DNA from: Streptomyces lydicus
Lineage (GTDB): Bacteria; Actinomycetota; Actinomycetes; Streptomycetales; Streptomycetaceae
Assembly (NCBI RefSeq): GCF_001729485.1
Contig: NZ_CP017157.1
Location: forward strand, 6,944,001 to 7,008,000
Direction of reading: 5' to 3'
DNA length: 64,000 bases
Shown here: positions 31,155 to 40,568 of the stretch, piece by piece
How positions within the stretch are numbered: position 1 is the stretch's first letter
Layout: the number at the start of each line of letters is the position of its first letter
Notes under the pieces: generated by a model
Seen by the model: the letters and a program-made list of their open reading frames with translations, nothing else
Told to the model about the DNA's origin: nothing
The model's database searches: none
Made by a program: the position numbers and the translations under genes

Positions 31155-32107
31155 TCCGCCGCCTCCTCGATCCGGGCACGCTCCTCCGTACCCACCGTCT
31201 CACCGACCCCCGCGAACAGGTCGTCCTCCCGGCCGCCGGCCGCGGGGGCGCCGGGCGTGCCGTGCACCAGCTGATAGTGCTCGGTGCCGAACAGCGGCTG
31301 CCCCAGGTCGTTGGAGAGCGCGAAGAACGGCCCGTCGACCGCGATCTGGGTGTAATGCGCGCGCATCGCCGCGGTCTTCGCCGCCCGGTGCGCCGCCGAT
31401 CCGGTGACCGACGCGGTGACCTCGGCGTCCGGCAGCACGCCGGGCACGTCGTCGACGGTGGCGATGCCGGGGAACGCCCGGCCGGCCGCGCGCAGCCGCG
31501 CGAAGCCCTCCTCGACCACGGAACGGGGGTTGCAGTTCCAGTAGATCTTCTCGATCGCGTGCGCCCCGCCCAGGTCGGGCCGGAAGTCCGCCCGCGCGGC
31601 GAGCTCGGCGCCGCGCATGGCGACGCGGTGCGCCTGGATGTGGTCGGGGTGGCCGTATCCGCCGTTCGGGTCGTAGGTGACCAGGACCTGCGGCCCGACC
31701 TCGCGGATGACGGCCACCAGGTGGGCGGCCGCCTCGTCGAGCGGGGCCTGCCAGAAGCAGTCGGGCCGCTCGTTCTGCGGGGCGCCCATCATGCCGGAGT
31801 CGCGGTAGCGGCCGGGCCCGCCGAGGAAACGGTGGTCGGTGACGCCGAGCGCGTCCATCGCGGCGGCCAGCTCGTCGACGCGGTACGGGCCGAGGCTGTC
31901 GTCGCGGTCCGGCGCGAGGTGGGCGAGCTCGGGCGGGATGACCTCGCCCTCCTCGCCGCGAGTGCAGGTCACGAGGGTGACCAGCGCGCCCTCGGCCGCG
32001 TACTTGGCCATGGTCACGCCGTTGTTGATCGACTCGTCGTCCGGGTGCGCGTGCACCAGGAGGAGGCGGCGGGCCGGCTGGGCAGCTGGGGGCGGGTGGG
32101 CGGTCAT
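31151..32107 (-). CDS. mshB: N-acetyl-1-D-myo-inositol-2-amino-2-deoxy-alpha-D-glucopyranoside deacetylase (MshB)
   Basis: A 318-aa zinc deacetylase of the PIG-L/MshB family, making GlcN-Ins in mycothiol biosynthesis. The metal-binding motif [12 protein letters not shown] is near residue 20 (His-Pro-Asp-Asp), the second zinc His is in [11 protein letters not shown] near residue 160, and RGEEGE and [14 protein letters not shown] are family blocks. Length is usual. The ATG at 32107 is at the right place for the family. A DUF6113 protein gene overlaps its end. Mycothiol is the main thiol in actinobacteria, so this is a house-keeping gene. Confidence 0.95.
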   Translation of the reverse strand: MTAHPPPAAQPARRLLLVHAHPDDESINNGVTMAKYAAEGALVTLVTCTRGEEGEVIPPELAHLAPDRDDSLGPYRVDELAAAMDALGVTDHRFLGGPGRYRDSGMMGAPQNERPDCFWQAPLDEAAAHLVAVIREVGPQVLVTYDPNGGYGHPDHIQAHRVAMRGAELAARADFRPDLGGAHAIEKIYWNCNPRSVVEEGFARLRAAGRAFPGIATVDDVPGVLPDAEVTASVTGSAAHRAAKTAAMRAHYTQIAVDGPFFALSNDLGQPLFGTEHYQLVHGTPGAPAAGGREDDLFAGVGETVGTEERARIEEAAE

Positions 32108-32220
32108 GCCGACAGCCTACGAGCCGGCCGGCCCGCCCTCACCCCGCGATCCCGGTGGCCGCCCGCCGGGTGGCGGGGCGGGGCACCGGAGGGGTGGGAG
32201 CGGGCCGGTTCGCGCGCGGC

Positions 32221-32415
32221 TCAGAACTTGATGCCCCCGATCATGCTGGCGACGTTCGTCGTCAGCGTCTTGACCGACGGCGCGATGGACGAGCTGGCCA
32301 GATAGAAGCCCAGCAGCATGCAGACAAAGGCGTGGGCGGCCTTCAGCCCGGATTTCTTCACGAGCAGGAAGACGATGATCGCCAGCAGCACCACCGCCGA
32401 AATCGAGAGTGCCAC
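32221..32415 (-). CDS. small membrane protein, 64 aa
   Basis: A short protein with a clear GGAGGTGA ribosome site 6 nt before its GTG start at 32415. It has one membrane helix at about residues 3-19 (ISAVVLLAIIVFLLV), a Lys/Lys/Gly stop, and a second hydrophobic stretch (AHAFVCMLLGFYLASS) with a short polar tail. It thus looks like a two-helix hairpin. No family recognised. It lies between mshB and the S9 peptidase, which is divergent. The perfect ribosome site and good codon use support it as real. Confidence 0.75.
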   Translation of the reverse strand: MALSISAVVLLAIIVFLLVKKSGLKAAHAFVCMLLGFYLASSSIAPSVKTLTTNVASMIGGIKF

Positions 32416-32646
32416 GGCGGCTCACCTCCAAGTACACACGTTCCGGACAGAGTTGTGGCGCGCCGGCCCGCGTCCACGGACCCGCGCACCGGGTATGCCA
32501 AGGGCTCTTTACCCCGTACCCACTACGCGCAAGGGATCATAACTTTCCGTCCTAGCGCATAAGTCGGAGCACGGAAGCAGAGCAGGGGCGCACACGATCT
32601 TCACGAGCGCGACCGTGGTGAGCCCCGGCCCCCGTAGGCTCGCCCC

Positions 32647-34836
32647 ATGACCGGACAGCCTTCGTTCCCGCGGCAATCTGCCCGTACGCAGCGCTTCACT
32701 CTGGGCGCTCCGCGCGGCTACACCCTCTCCCCCGACGGTGCGCGCGTCGTCTTCCTCCGCTCCTCCTCCGGCACCGATCGCAGCCAGCAGCTGTGGGTGC
32801 TCGACGTCGCGGAGGGGCGGGAGTTCACGGCCGCCGACCCGCGGGCCCTGCTGGCCGGGGCGGAGGAGGACCTCCCGCCGCAGGAGCGGGCCCGGCGCGA
32901 GCGCAGCCGGGAGGGCTCGGCCGGCATCGTCGGCTACGCGGCGGACTCCGCGGTGGAGTTGGCGGCCTTCTCGCTCTCCGGACGGCTCTTCGTCTCCGAG
33001 CTGCGGGCCGGCACCACCCGTGAACTCCCGGTCCACGGGCCGGTGGTCGACCCCCGCCCGTCGCCGGACGGCCGGCACGTGGCGTTCGTCGCGGAGGGGC
33101 GACTGCGGGTGGTCGCGGTGGACGGCGCGGCCACCTCGGACGACGGCGGGACGGCGGCCGCCGGTGGCGTACGGGCGGACCGGGTGCTGGCGGAGCCCGA
33201 CGGGCCCGAGGTGAGCTGGGGCCTGGCGGAGTTCGTCGCGGCCGAGGAGATGGGGCGCTACCGGGGCTTCTGGTGGTCCCCGGACAGCGACGCGGTGCTG
33301 GCCGCGCGGGTCGACGAGGCACCGGTGCAGCGCTGGTGGATCTCCGACCCGGCGCATCCGGACCGGGAGCCCGCCCGGGTCGCCTACCCGGCGGCCGGCA
33401 CCCCCAACGCCGAGGTCACCCTGGCCCTGTTCGGCCTGGACGGCTCGCGCACCGACGTCACCTGGGACACCGTGCGCTACCCCTATCTGGCCCGCGTCCA
33501 CTGGTCGGCGGCCGGCCCGCCGCTGCTGCTGGTGCAGGCCCGCGACCAGCGCGACCAGCGCTACCTGACCGTCGACACCGCGACCGGCGCGACCCGGACG
33601 GTGCACGAGGACGAGGACGAGGTGTGGGTCGAGCCGTTCCCGGGGGTGCCGGCCTGGACGCCGGACGGCCGGCTGGTGCGGATCGCGGACGAGGGCGGTG
33701 CGCGCAAGCTGTTCGTCGGCGCCCGGCCGCTGACCGGGGCGCCGCTGCACGTGCGGGCCGTCCTGGACATCGGTGAGGACGACGTCCTGTTCTCCGCGAG
33801 CAGCGCCGACATGCACGACATCGGCGTCTACCGCGCCTGGTTCCGCGGCAGCGGCGACCAGGGCGGCTGGGAGCGGGTGGGCGCGCGGCCGTATCCGACG
33901 GTCTCCTCCGCGGTGCGCGGCGGGGCACTGACCGTGCTGTCCCAGGCATCGCTGGAGCGGCCCGGCACCCAGGTGGACGTGGTGCGGCTGGACGCCGACG
34001 GCGGGGAGAAGACCCTCGCCACGATCGGTTCGTACGCCGAGGAGCCGGGGCTCACCGCGCGCCCCCGGCTCGTCCTGGCCGGGGAGCGGGAGATCCCGTG
34101 CGCGGTGCTGCTGCCGAGCGGCTACACGGAGGGCGACGGTCCGCTGCCCGTGCTGCTGGACCCCTACGGCGGCCCGCACGGCCAGCGGGTGGTCGCCGCG
34201 CACCACGCCCATCTGACCTCGCAGTGGTTCGCCGACCAGGGGTTCGCGGTGCTCGTCGCGGACGGCCGGGGCACCCCGGGCCGCTCCCCCGCCTGGGAGA
34301 AGGCGATCTCCCGGCGGGTCGCCGAGGTCGCGCTGGACGATCAGGTGCACGCCCTCCAGGCGCTGGCCGGATCCTTTCCCTTCGACATGGAGCGGGTGGC
34401 CATCCGCGGCTGGTCCTTCGGCGGCTACCTGGCGGGGCTCGCGGCGCTGCGCCGGCCCGATGTCTTCCGGGCCGCGGTGGTCGGCGCGCCGGTGACCGAC
34501 CTGCGGCTGTACGACACCCACTACCAGGAGCGCTACCTCGGCCACCCCGCCGAGGAACCGGCGGTCTACGCCGCGAACTCGCTGCTCACGGACGAGGGGC
34601 TGTCCGGCGCGGTGGAGCCGCACCGGCCGATGCTGATCGTGCACGGCCTCGCCGACGACAACGTGGTGGTGGCGCACTCGCTGCGGCTGTCGTCGGCGCT
34701 GCTGGCGGCCGGCCGGCCGCACGAGGTGCTGCCGCTGTCCGGCGTGACCCATATGACGCCTCAGGAGCAGGTGGCCGAAAACCTGCTGCTGCTCCAGGTG
34801 GACTTCCTCAAGCGGTCGTTGGGGATGACCGGGTAG
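32647..34836 (+). CDS. S9 family (prolyl oligopeptidase/DPP IV-type) peptidase
   Basis: A 729-aa serine peptidase. Residues about 20-470 are a DPP IV N-terminal beta-propeller (blades with DGRHVAFVAEGRLRVV and SPDGARVVFLRSS), and the C-terminal 250 form the alpha/beta-hydrolase. The triad is Ser590 (GWSFGG), Asp670/671 (GLADDNV) and His702 (GVTHMT). LLDPYGGPHGQRV is the conserved region before it. No signal peptide, so it is likely cytosolic and processes small peptides, perhaps those taken up by the peptide ABC systems nearby. No neighbour in the same direction. Confidence 0.92.
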   Translation: MTGQPSFPRQSARTQRFTLGAPRGYTLSPDGARVVFLRSSSGTDRSQQLWVLDVAEGREFTAADPRALLAGAEEDLPPQERARRERSREGSAGIVGYAADSAVELAAFSLSGRLFVSELRAGTTRELPVHGPVVDPRPSPDGRHVAFVAEGRLRVVAVDGAATSDDGGTAAAGGVRADRVLAEPDGPEVSWGLAEFVAAEEMGRYRGFWWSPDSDAVLAARVDEAPVQRWWISDPAHPDREPARVAYPAAGTPNAEVTLALFGLDGSRTDVTWDTVRYPYLARVHWSAAGPPLLLVQARDQRDQRYLTVDTATGATRTVHEDEDEVWVEPFPGVPAWTPDGRLVRIADEGGARKLFVGARPLTGAPLHVRAVLDIGEDDVLFSASSADMHDIGVYRAWFRGSGDQGGWERVGARPYPTVSSAVRGGALTVLSQASLERPGTQVDVVRLDADGGEKTLATIGSYAEEPGLTARPRLVLAGEREIPCAVLLPSGYTEGDGPLPVLLDPYGGPHGQRVVAAHHAHLTSQWFADQGFAVLVADGRGTPGRSPAWEKAISRRVAEVALDDQVHALQALAGSFPFDMERVAIRGWSFGGYLAGLAALRRPDVFRAAVVGAPVTDLRLYDTHYQERYLGHPAEEPAVYAANSLLTDEGLSGAVEPHRPMLIVHGLADDNVVVAHSLRLSSALLAAGRPHEVLPLSGVTHMTPQEQVAENLLLLQVDFLKRSLGMTG

Positions 34837-34890
34837 CGCCGGGAACGTCCGGCGGGCCGAGGGGGTGCGCGGCCGCGGCCCCGGCTCGGC

Positions 34891-36015
34891 TCACCAGCCC
34901 GGCGGGAGCGTGGACGGCGGGGGCGGGGCGTGCGGGGGCCGCGCCGCCCCCGGGGCGGAGCCGTACGCCAGCGCACCGCCCGCGCCGACGGCGGGGTCCG
35001 GCACCCCGCGCCGGAAGGCCACCAGCAGCGCGGTCAGTCCGGACAGGACCAGGAAGGCGGCGGTCGCCAACTCCAGGCGGTCCGGGCCGGACAGGGCGGC
35101 GAGGCGGGCGGCCCGCCCGGTGTGCGCGGCCAGCGCCAGCACGCCGGCCCCGTCGGCGCACAGCAGCGCCGCGGCCGCGACCGCCGCGGGCCGGGCCCAG
35201 GACGCCCGGCGCAGCGCGGCCACCGCGGCGCCCAGGGCCAGCAGTACGAGGACCGCGGCGTGCCAGTGCGCGGGCGGCGGCGGCAGGGCGGGCAGGTCCG
35301 TCGCGTCGCCGAGCAGCCCCGTGCGGTAGCCGTCCGCGCCGGACGTCAGCAGCCGGTACAGCTCCCCGCCGGCGACGGCCAGTCCCGCGGCGGCCAGCAG
35401 GACGGCCGTGGTGCGGGCCGGGCCCTTGCGGGGGCGGCCGGGCCGGCCCGGGTCGGCCGCCTGCGGCACCGCGCGGACGACCCCGTACGCCGACAGGGCC
35501 GCCTCCGGCAGCCCGTGCGCCGAGCGCCCCCGGTGGCGGCCGGCCCGTCCGGCCCTCCGCCGGCCCGCCGCGACCACCACGAGCAGCGCGGCGGCCAGCG
35601 CGAGTTCGGCCAGCACGGTCCGATGTGCCCACGACGTGAGACCGGTGTCCGTGCCGGGGAGCCGGCCCACGCCCGGCATCCAGAGCAGCGGGGCGCGCAG
35701 CAGGGCGGTGGCGGTCCCGAGGGAGCACAGCGCGCCGGCGGCCACCGGCGCGGGGACGGCGCCGCGCACCGCGGTGACCGCGGCGGTCAGCGCGCCCAGC
35801 GCCAACAGCGGGTCGAGCAGGGAGGACACCGGGGCGGTGGCGTCCCGCGGTCCGCGGGCCCCGCCGAGCCAGGCCCACCACACCTCCGCGCCGGGCCGGG
35901 CGGCGGTGAGGTCCCGGGCGGCCCAGGCCGCGCCGAGCAGTGCCAGCAGCAGGCAGAGCAGCACGCCGGTGGTGCGCGCGCCGCCGGTGAGAACGCGATC
36001 CCGCACTGTGGACAC
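34891..36015 (-). CDS. polytopic membrane protein, hypothetical
   Basis: A 374-aa protein with about seven or eight membrane helices, rich in Ala/Leu/Val, for example TTGVLLCLLLALLGAAWAA, TAVLLAAAGLAVAGG, and AAVLVLLALGAAVAALRRA. Loops are Arg-rich, and a Pro-rich tail closes the protein. No motif of a known transporter or enzyme is visible. GTG start at 36015. The S9 peptidase is convergent, 54 bp away. Its upstream neighbour is the divergent bldK-like operon 485 bp away. It could be a permease or a mechanosensor; no call can be supported. Confidence 0.7.
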   Translation of the reverse strand: MSTVRDRVLTGGARTTGVLLCLLLALLGAAWAARDLTAARPGAEVWWAWLGGARGPRDATAPVSSLLDPLLALGALTAAVTAVRGAVPAPVAAGALCSLGTATALLRAPLLWMPGVGRLPGTDTGLTSWAHRTVLAELALAAALLVVVAAGRRRAGRAGRHRGRSAHGLPEAALSAYGVVRAVPQAADPGRPGRPRKGPARTTAVLLAAAGLAVAGGELYRLLTSGADGYRTGLLGDATDLPALPPPPAHWHAAVLVLLALGAAVAALRRASWARPAAVAAAALLCADGAGVLALAAHTGRAARLAALSGPDRLELATAAFLVLSGLTALLVAFRRGVPDPAVGAGGALAYGSAPGAARPPHAPPPPSTLPPGW

Positions 36016-36500
36016 GGCCCGCCCCCCGTCCGTGTCGGTGTATCAGGGTCGTCCACGGCGCCCCGTATACGAGGCGTCCACCGCAGGTCTACTGCAGTCG
36101 CGGCCCGGGGACAACAGACCCGATCGGGGCCCGGGGCGAAACGGGCGCGAAACGGCAACCGGCCGGGACGCCTCCTGGCGTCCCGGCCGGTCTACGGCAC
36201 CCGCACGGCCGTACGTTGTTCATCATGGCGCGTCCGTATATCGGTGTTGCGACAGTGAAGTTACCTTCAAGTAAAAGCGTTTGGTGGGCATTTGTCCCCC
36301 ATGTCGTATATCACAATCCGTTGTCAAGCACGCACTGGCGTCAATCTGCGCAATCTTCGCTCAAGAAGTAGACGACCTGTTCACGAGCACACCCGATCCC
36401 CTTGACTCCGCCATAAATCACTTGCGAAAGTCCGCTCATCCAGCGGTGCGACCGGCGCCGCTTCACGTTCCAAGAGAACTCGGCGCGGGGGCACTTCGCG
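36016..36500. other. long intergenic region upstream of the bldK-like operon
   Basis: 485 bp between two divergent genes. The left part is GC-rich and holds the orphan hairpin at 36158-36191. From about 36230 it is clearly AT-richer, with TTGTCA near 36322 and TTGACT near 36400 as candidate -35 elements but no convincing -10 partners. No ORF with proper codon use. It should carry the promoters of the peptide permease operon. Confidence 0.65.
36158..36191. terminator. orphan perfect hairpin between divergent genes
   Basis: A perfect 15-bp inverted repeat (36158-36172 with 36177-36191), TCCT loop. It looks like a terminator but has no gene that ends at it: the flanking genes both start away from it. 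It could end an unannotated short transcript or mark the remnant of a lost gene. Confidence 0.6.
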
Positions 36501-37535
36501 ATGACTAGTCCATCCCAGACCGCGGCTACCAAGTCCGACACCCCGGGACTTGGACCCAAGGGTCTGAAGAAGGAAAAGAACAGCAAGGGCGGTGAGCTCG
36601 TCGGCCGTTCCCCGGGCCAGCTGATGTGGACGCGCTTCAAGCGCGACCGCACCGGCGTGGTCTGCGCAATCGTCGTGCTCGCGTTCTTCGTCATCGCCGC
36701 GCTGGCCCCCGTCATCGGAGCCCTGTACGGCAAGGACCCGTACACGCTGTACGGCAACGAGGACCCGAACCTGCTCGACGAGTTCGGCTACCCCGCCGGA
36801 GCCAACGGCGGCATCTCGCCGTCGCACTGGTTCGGCATCGAACCGCAGCTGGGCCGCGATGTGTTCATGCAGCTGATCTACGGCATGCGGATGTCGCTCG
36901 GCATCTCCGTCGCGGTGACCGTCCTGACCGTCGTCACCGGCATCATCATCGGTGTGACGGCCGGCTACCTCGGCGGCAAGACCGACTACTTCCTGAGCCG
37001 GGTGATCGACTTCCTGCTGGCCTTCCCGAGCCAGCTGACCTTCGTGGCGTTCATGCCGGTCGTCGTGGCGCTGTTCGTGCCGCCGGGCGACGAGACCCCC
37101 ACCTACGTGCGGGTCTGCGCACTGATCATCGTGCAGTGGTTCCTGGGGTGGATGGGCCTGGCACGACTGCTGCGCGGTCAGGTGCTCTCCCTGCGGGAGC
37201 GCGAGTTCGTGGAGGCCGCGAAGATCACCGGCGCCTCGCCCTGGCGGATCATCCGCAAGGAGCTGCTGCCGAACGTCGTCACGCCGGTGCTGGTGCAGAG
37301 CACGTACATGCTGCCCCTCTTCGTCACCGCCGAGGCCGGCCTGTCCTTCCTGGGCGTCGGCATCATCGAGCCGACCCCCGACTGGGGCCGGCTGTTCCAG
37401 GCCGGCGCCCGCTTCTACGAGAACGACCCGACCTTCCTGCTCTTCCCCGCCGCGGCCATGCTGATCTTCGTGCTGTGCTTCAACCTCCTCGGAGACTCGG
37501 TACGCGACGCCTTCGACCCCAAGTCCGGGCGCTGA
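36501..37535 (+). CDS. bldKA: oligopeptide ABC transporter permease, BldKA-like (DppC type)
   Basis: A 344-aa permease. A 50-residue hydrophilic N-terminal arm is followed by a first helix (GVVCAIVVLAFFVIAALAPVIGAL), a periplasmic-type loop and five more helices, with the EAA-type motif EAAKITGASPWRIIRKELLPN for ATPase contact. It is the first gene of permease, lipoprotein, permease, ATPase, ATPase, the order of S. coelicolor bldKABCDE, where the system imports a peptide signal for aerial growth. I saw no TTA codon in the operon, so bldA control is not suggested. Confidence 0.82.
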   Translation: MTSPSQTAATKSDTPGLGPKGLKKEKNSKGGELVGRSPGQLMWTRFKRDRTGVVCAIVVLAFFVIAALAPVIGALYGKDPYTLYGNEDPNLLDEFGYPAGANGGISPSHWFGIEPQLGRDVFMQLIYGMRMSLGISVAVTVLTVVTGIIIGVTAGYLGGKTDYFLSRVIDFLLAFPSQLTFVAFMPVVVALFVPPGDETPTYVRVCALIIVQWFLGWMGLARLLRGQVLSLREREFVEAAKITGASPWRIIRKELLPNVVTPVLVQSTYMLPLFVTAEAGLSFLGVGIIEPTPDWGRLFQAGARFYENDPTFLLFPAAAMLIFVLCFNLLGDSVRDAFDPKSGR

Positions 37536-37641
37536 TCGTCCACTTGAGGGGGGCTTGCTGTCACCCCCACCTGCCGGGCCTGCCCCGGATGCTTCAGACA
37601 GCACATCTGGACCCCAACAGACAGGCAGGTGCTTGGAACTC

Positions 37642-39441
37642 ATGAACGCACTTTCTACGCGCAGAGCACGCGCGGTGATCGTGGCCCTGGCGGCCGGTTC
37701 ACTCGCGCTCACCGGCTGCAGCGGCGGCAGCGGCTCCAACAAGGACAAGTCGCAGACGGACGCGGACGCGGCGGCGCAGGCCAAGGCGATCCCGATGGGC
37801 ACCGCGGCCGACTCCACCGGCCCGGCCGTCCCCGTCAAGGGCGCGCAGTCCGGTGGCACCCTCCGCGTGTACCAGCGTGACAGCTACAACCACCTGGACC
37901 CCGGCCAGATGTACGTCAGCGACATGAAGGCGCTCTCGCAGCTGATCTTCCGTGGGCTGACCTCCTTCAAGCAGGACGACAAGGGCAACGCCAAGGTGGT
38001 GGGTGACCTCGCCACCGACGCCGGCCAGATGTCCGACGGCGGCAAGACCTGGAAGTACACGCTGAAGGACGGCGTCAAGTTCGAGGACGGCAAGCCGATC
38101 ACCTCGAAGGACATCCGTCACTCCATAGAGCGGCTGTACGCCAAGTTCATCACCGACGGCCCGACCTACGTCCAGACCTGGCTGTCGGGCGCCGGCACGT
38201 CCTACCGCAAGGCGCTGCCGGACGGTCCGTACAAGGGCGACCACCTGCCCAAGAGCGTGCTGGACACGCCGGACGACAAGACCATCATCTTCCACTTCAA
38301 GCAGCCGCAGTCGCAGCTGCCGTACGCGCTGACGATGCCCGGCTACAGCGTGGTCCCGGACAGCGCCAAGGACACCAAGGACGCCTACGACGTGGCGCCG
38401 GTGTGCTCGGGCCCGTACAAGATCGCCTCGTTCAAGTCCGGCAAGGCGATGCAGCTGGTGCGCAACAAGAACTGGGACCCGAAGACGGACCCGATGCGCC
38501 ACCAGTACCCGGACGGCTACAACATCACGTTCAACCACCAGGCTTCGGACTCCACCAAGCGGCTGATGTCCGACCAGGGTGAGGCCAAGAACGCGGTGAG
38601 CTTCACCAACTCGGTGGACCCCACGCTGACCAAGGACGTGCTGAGCAACGCCAGCGCCAGCAAGCGCCTGGTGCAGGGCTACCAGCCCTACGTCTGGCAG
38701 ATGAACTTCAACATGGACCGCCTCAAGGACAAGAAGATCCGCGACGCGATCACCTACGCGCTGCCGAACCAGCAGATCGTCCGGGTCAACGGCGGCAGCT
38801 ACGGCGGTGAGATCGCCGGCGGTCTGCTCGCCCCGACCGTGGCGGGCTACAAGAAGGGCTACGACCCCTACGGCAAGCTGTCGCACCCGAACGGTGAGCC
38901 GGAGAAGGCCAAGAAGCTCCTCAAGGAGGCCGGCAAGTCGGGCATGAAGCTCGTCTACGCCTACTCCAACACCGAGTCGCGCCAGAAGGAAGCCGTCGTC
39001 ATCGAGGACGCGCTGACCAAGGCCGGGTTCAACGTGCAGAAGAAGGAGGTCGACGCGGCCTCCTGGTACGAGCAGATGGGCAAGGTCGACAACGGCTTCG
39101 ACATCTACATGACCGGCTGGGGCCAGGACTGGCCGGACGCCTCGACCGTGATCCCGCCGTCGTACGACGGCACCACGATCCAGGACGGCGCCTCGAACTA
39201 CTCCCACGTCAATGACAAGCACGTGAACTCCGAGATCGCCCGGATCTCCAAGATCACGGACGTCGCCAAGGCGACCGAGGAGTGGCAGAAGCTGCACCAG
39301 TACATCGTGGAGAAGGTCAACCCGGCCGCCCCGGTCTTCTACACCAAGGTCCTCCAGCTGTACGGCTCGAACGTCGGTGGCGCCCGGTACAACCTGGACG
39401 TCAGCTACCTCGACCCGAACACGCTGTACCTGAAGAAGTAA
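37642..39441 (+). CDS. bldKB: oligopeptide-binding lipoprotein, BldKB-like
   Basis: A 599-aa class-C (family 5) substrate-binding protein. The signal peptide ends in a lipobox (LALTGC, Cys26), and GGTLRVYQRDSYNHLDPG is the usual beginning of the fold. YTLKDGVKFEDGKPIT and AGKSGMKLVYAYSNTES are blocks of the family. It is the extracellular peptide receptor of the permease. The ATG is at 37642, with a weak ribosome site. The following gap carries an attenuator-like hairpin (39479-39531), so the binding protein may be made in excess over the downstream genes. Confidence 0.85.
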   Translation: MNALSTRRARAVIVALAAGSLALTGCSGGSGSNKDKSQTDADAAAQAKAIPMGTAADSTGPAVPVKGAQSGGTLRVYQRDSYNHLDPGQMYVSDMKALSQLIFRGLTSFKQDDKGNAKVVGDLATDAGQMSDGGKTWKYTLKDGVKFEDGKPITSKDIRHSIERLYAKFITDGPTYVQTWLSGAGTSYRKALPDGPYKGDHLPKSVLDTPDDKTIIFHFKQPQSQLPYALTMPGYSVVPDSAKDTKDAYDVAPVCSGPYKIASFKSGKAMQLVRNKNWDPKTDPMRHQYPDGYNITFNHQASDSTKRLMSDQGEAKNAVSFTNSVDPTLTKDVLSNASASKRLVQGYQPYVWQMNFNMDRLKDKKIRDAITYALPNQQIVRVNGGSYGGEIAGGLLAPTVAGYKKGYDPYGKLSHPNGEPEKAKKLLKEAGKSGMKLVYAYSNTESRQKEAVVIEDALTKAGFNVQKKEVDAASWYEQMGKVDNGFDIYMTGWGQDWPDASTVIPPSYDGTTIQDGASNYSHVNDKHVNSEIARISKITDVAKATEEWQKLHQYIVEKVNPAAPVFYTKVLQLYGSNVGGARYNLDVSYLDPNTLYLKK

Positions 39442-39478
39442 CCGAAGCGACCGCTTCAGGCACCACCACCGCATGACG

Positions 39479-39531
39479 AAGGCTCTCCGGACGGCGCGCA
39501 CACGGCGGAACGCGCGCCCTCCGGGGCCTTT
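39479..39531 (+). terminator. attenuator-like hairpin between bldKB and bldKC
   Basis: Outer arms 39479-39483 and 39526-39530 (5 bp) and a 13-bp inner stem with one mismatch (39487-39499 with 39512-39524) form a long hairpin ending in a short T-run (39529-39531). It lies 37 bp after bldKB and 55 bp before bldKC, so a partial terminator is likely. Confidence 0.7.
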
Positions 39532-39585
39532 GTCCGCCACCCCTCACGCCCACTGCCGCCGCCGTCCTGAGAGCAGCGAACTGCC

Positions 39586-40557
39586 ATGCTTCAATTCCTA
39601 CTTCGCCGGACGTTCGGCGCTGTTGTCATCCTCCTCCTGCTCAGTGCCTTCACTTTCTTCGTGTTCTTCGGTGCCGGTGACCCGGCCGCGATGTCCTGCG
39701 GAAAGAACTGCACCGCGGACAACATCGCGCTGATCCACCAGAACCTCGGCCTCGACAAGCCGCTGACGACGCAGTTCTGGGACTTCCTCGTCGGCATCTT
39801 CGCCGGCCGCGACTACTCCATCGGCCACTGCAGCGCGCCGTGCTTCGGCTACTCCTTCGCCACCAAGCAGGACGTCTGGTCGACGCTGATCGACCGGCTG
39901 CCCACCACCGCCTCGCTGGCCGTCGGCGGCGCCGCGGTGTTCCTGACCGTGGGTCTGGGCACCGGCCTGATCGCCGCCTACAAGCGCGGCTCGTTCCTGG
40001 ACAAGGCGCTCACCTCGATCTCGATGGTGCTGAGCTCGGCGCAGATCTACATCCTCGGCCCGATCGCGCTCGGTCTGTTCGTCTACAGCGGCCTCATGGA
40101 GTCGCCCCGCTACGTGCCGATCACCTCGGACCCCGGCGGCTGGTTCATGGGCCTGCTGCTCCCCTGGGTCGTGATGGCGACGATCTTCACCGCGCAGTAC
40201 ACCCGTATGTCCCGCTCGACGATGATCGAGCAGCTGCAGGAGGAACACGTCCGCACGGCCAAGGCCAAGGGCATGTCCAGCCGGTACGTCTTCCTGCGCT
40301 ACGCCTGGCGGGGGTCGCTGATCCCCATCGTCACCATCCTCGGCATGGACCTGAGCTCGCTGTTCGGCGGCGCGATGATCACCGAGTTCACCTTCCAGCT
40401 CGCGGGCGTCGGGCGGCTCGCGATCGACTCCGTCATCACCCTGGATCTGCCCATGGTCATGGGCGTGCTGGTCTTCAGCGCCGCCCTGATCCTGGTGTTC
40501 AACATCATCGTGGATGCGACGTACGCCTTCATCGACCCGCGCGTGCGCCTGTCCTAG
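39586..40557 (+). CDS. bldKC: oligopeptide ABC transporter permease, BldKC-like (DppB type)
   Basis: A 323-aa permease with six membrane helices, opening with LQFLLRRTFGAVVILLLLSAFTFFVFF, as in all DppB/OppB proteins, and the conserved ARTAKAKGMSSRYV-like EAA motif (EEHVRTAKAKGMSSRYV). A large outer loop with three or four cysteines (MSCGKNCTADN; GHCSAPCFGYS) is unusual, since DppB loops normally lack Cys; the pairs could form disulfides. Third gene of the operon and separated from bldKB by an attenuator-like hairpin. bldKD follows 11 bp later. Confidence 0.85.
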   Translation: MLQFLLRRTFGAVVILLLLSAFTFFVFFGAGDPAAMSCGKNCTADNIALIHQNLGLDKPLTTQFWDFLVGIFAGRDYSIGHCSAPCFGYSFATKQDVWSTLIDRLPTTASLAVGGAAVFLTVGLGTGLIAAYKRGSFLDKALTSISMVLSSAQIYILGPIALGLFVYSGLMESPRYVPITSDPGGWFMGLLLPWVVMATIFTAQYTRMSRSTMIEQLQEEHVRTAKAKGMSSRYVFLRYAWRGSLIPIVTILGMDLSSLFGGAMITEFTFQLAGVGRLAIDSVITLDLPMVMGVLVFSAALILVFNIIVDATYAFIDPRVRLS

Positions 40558-40568
40558 GAGAGCCTGAA

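Noticed and set aside
36016..36157. tRNA or other folded RNA gene
   Set aside because: No cloverleaf or CCA-like end could be drawn; only the perfect hairpin at 36158-36191 stands out.
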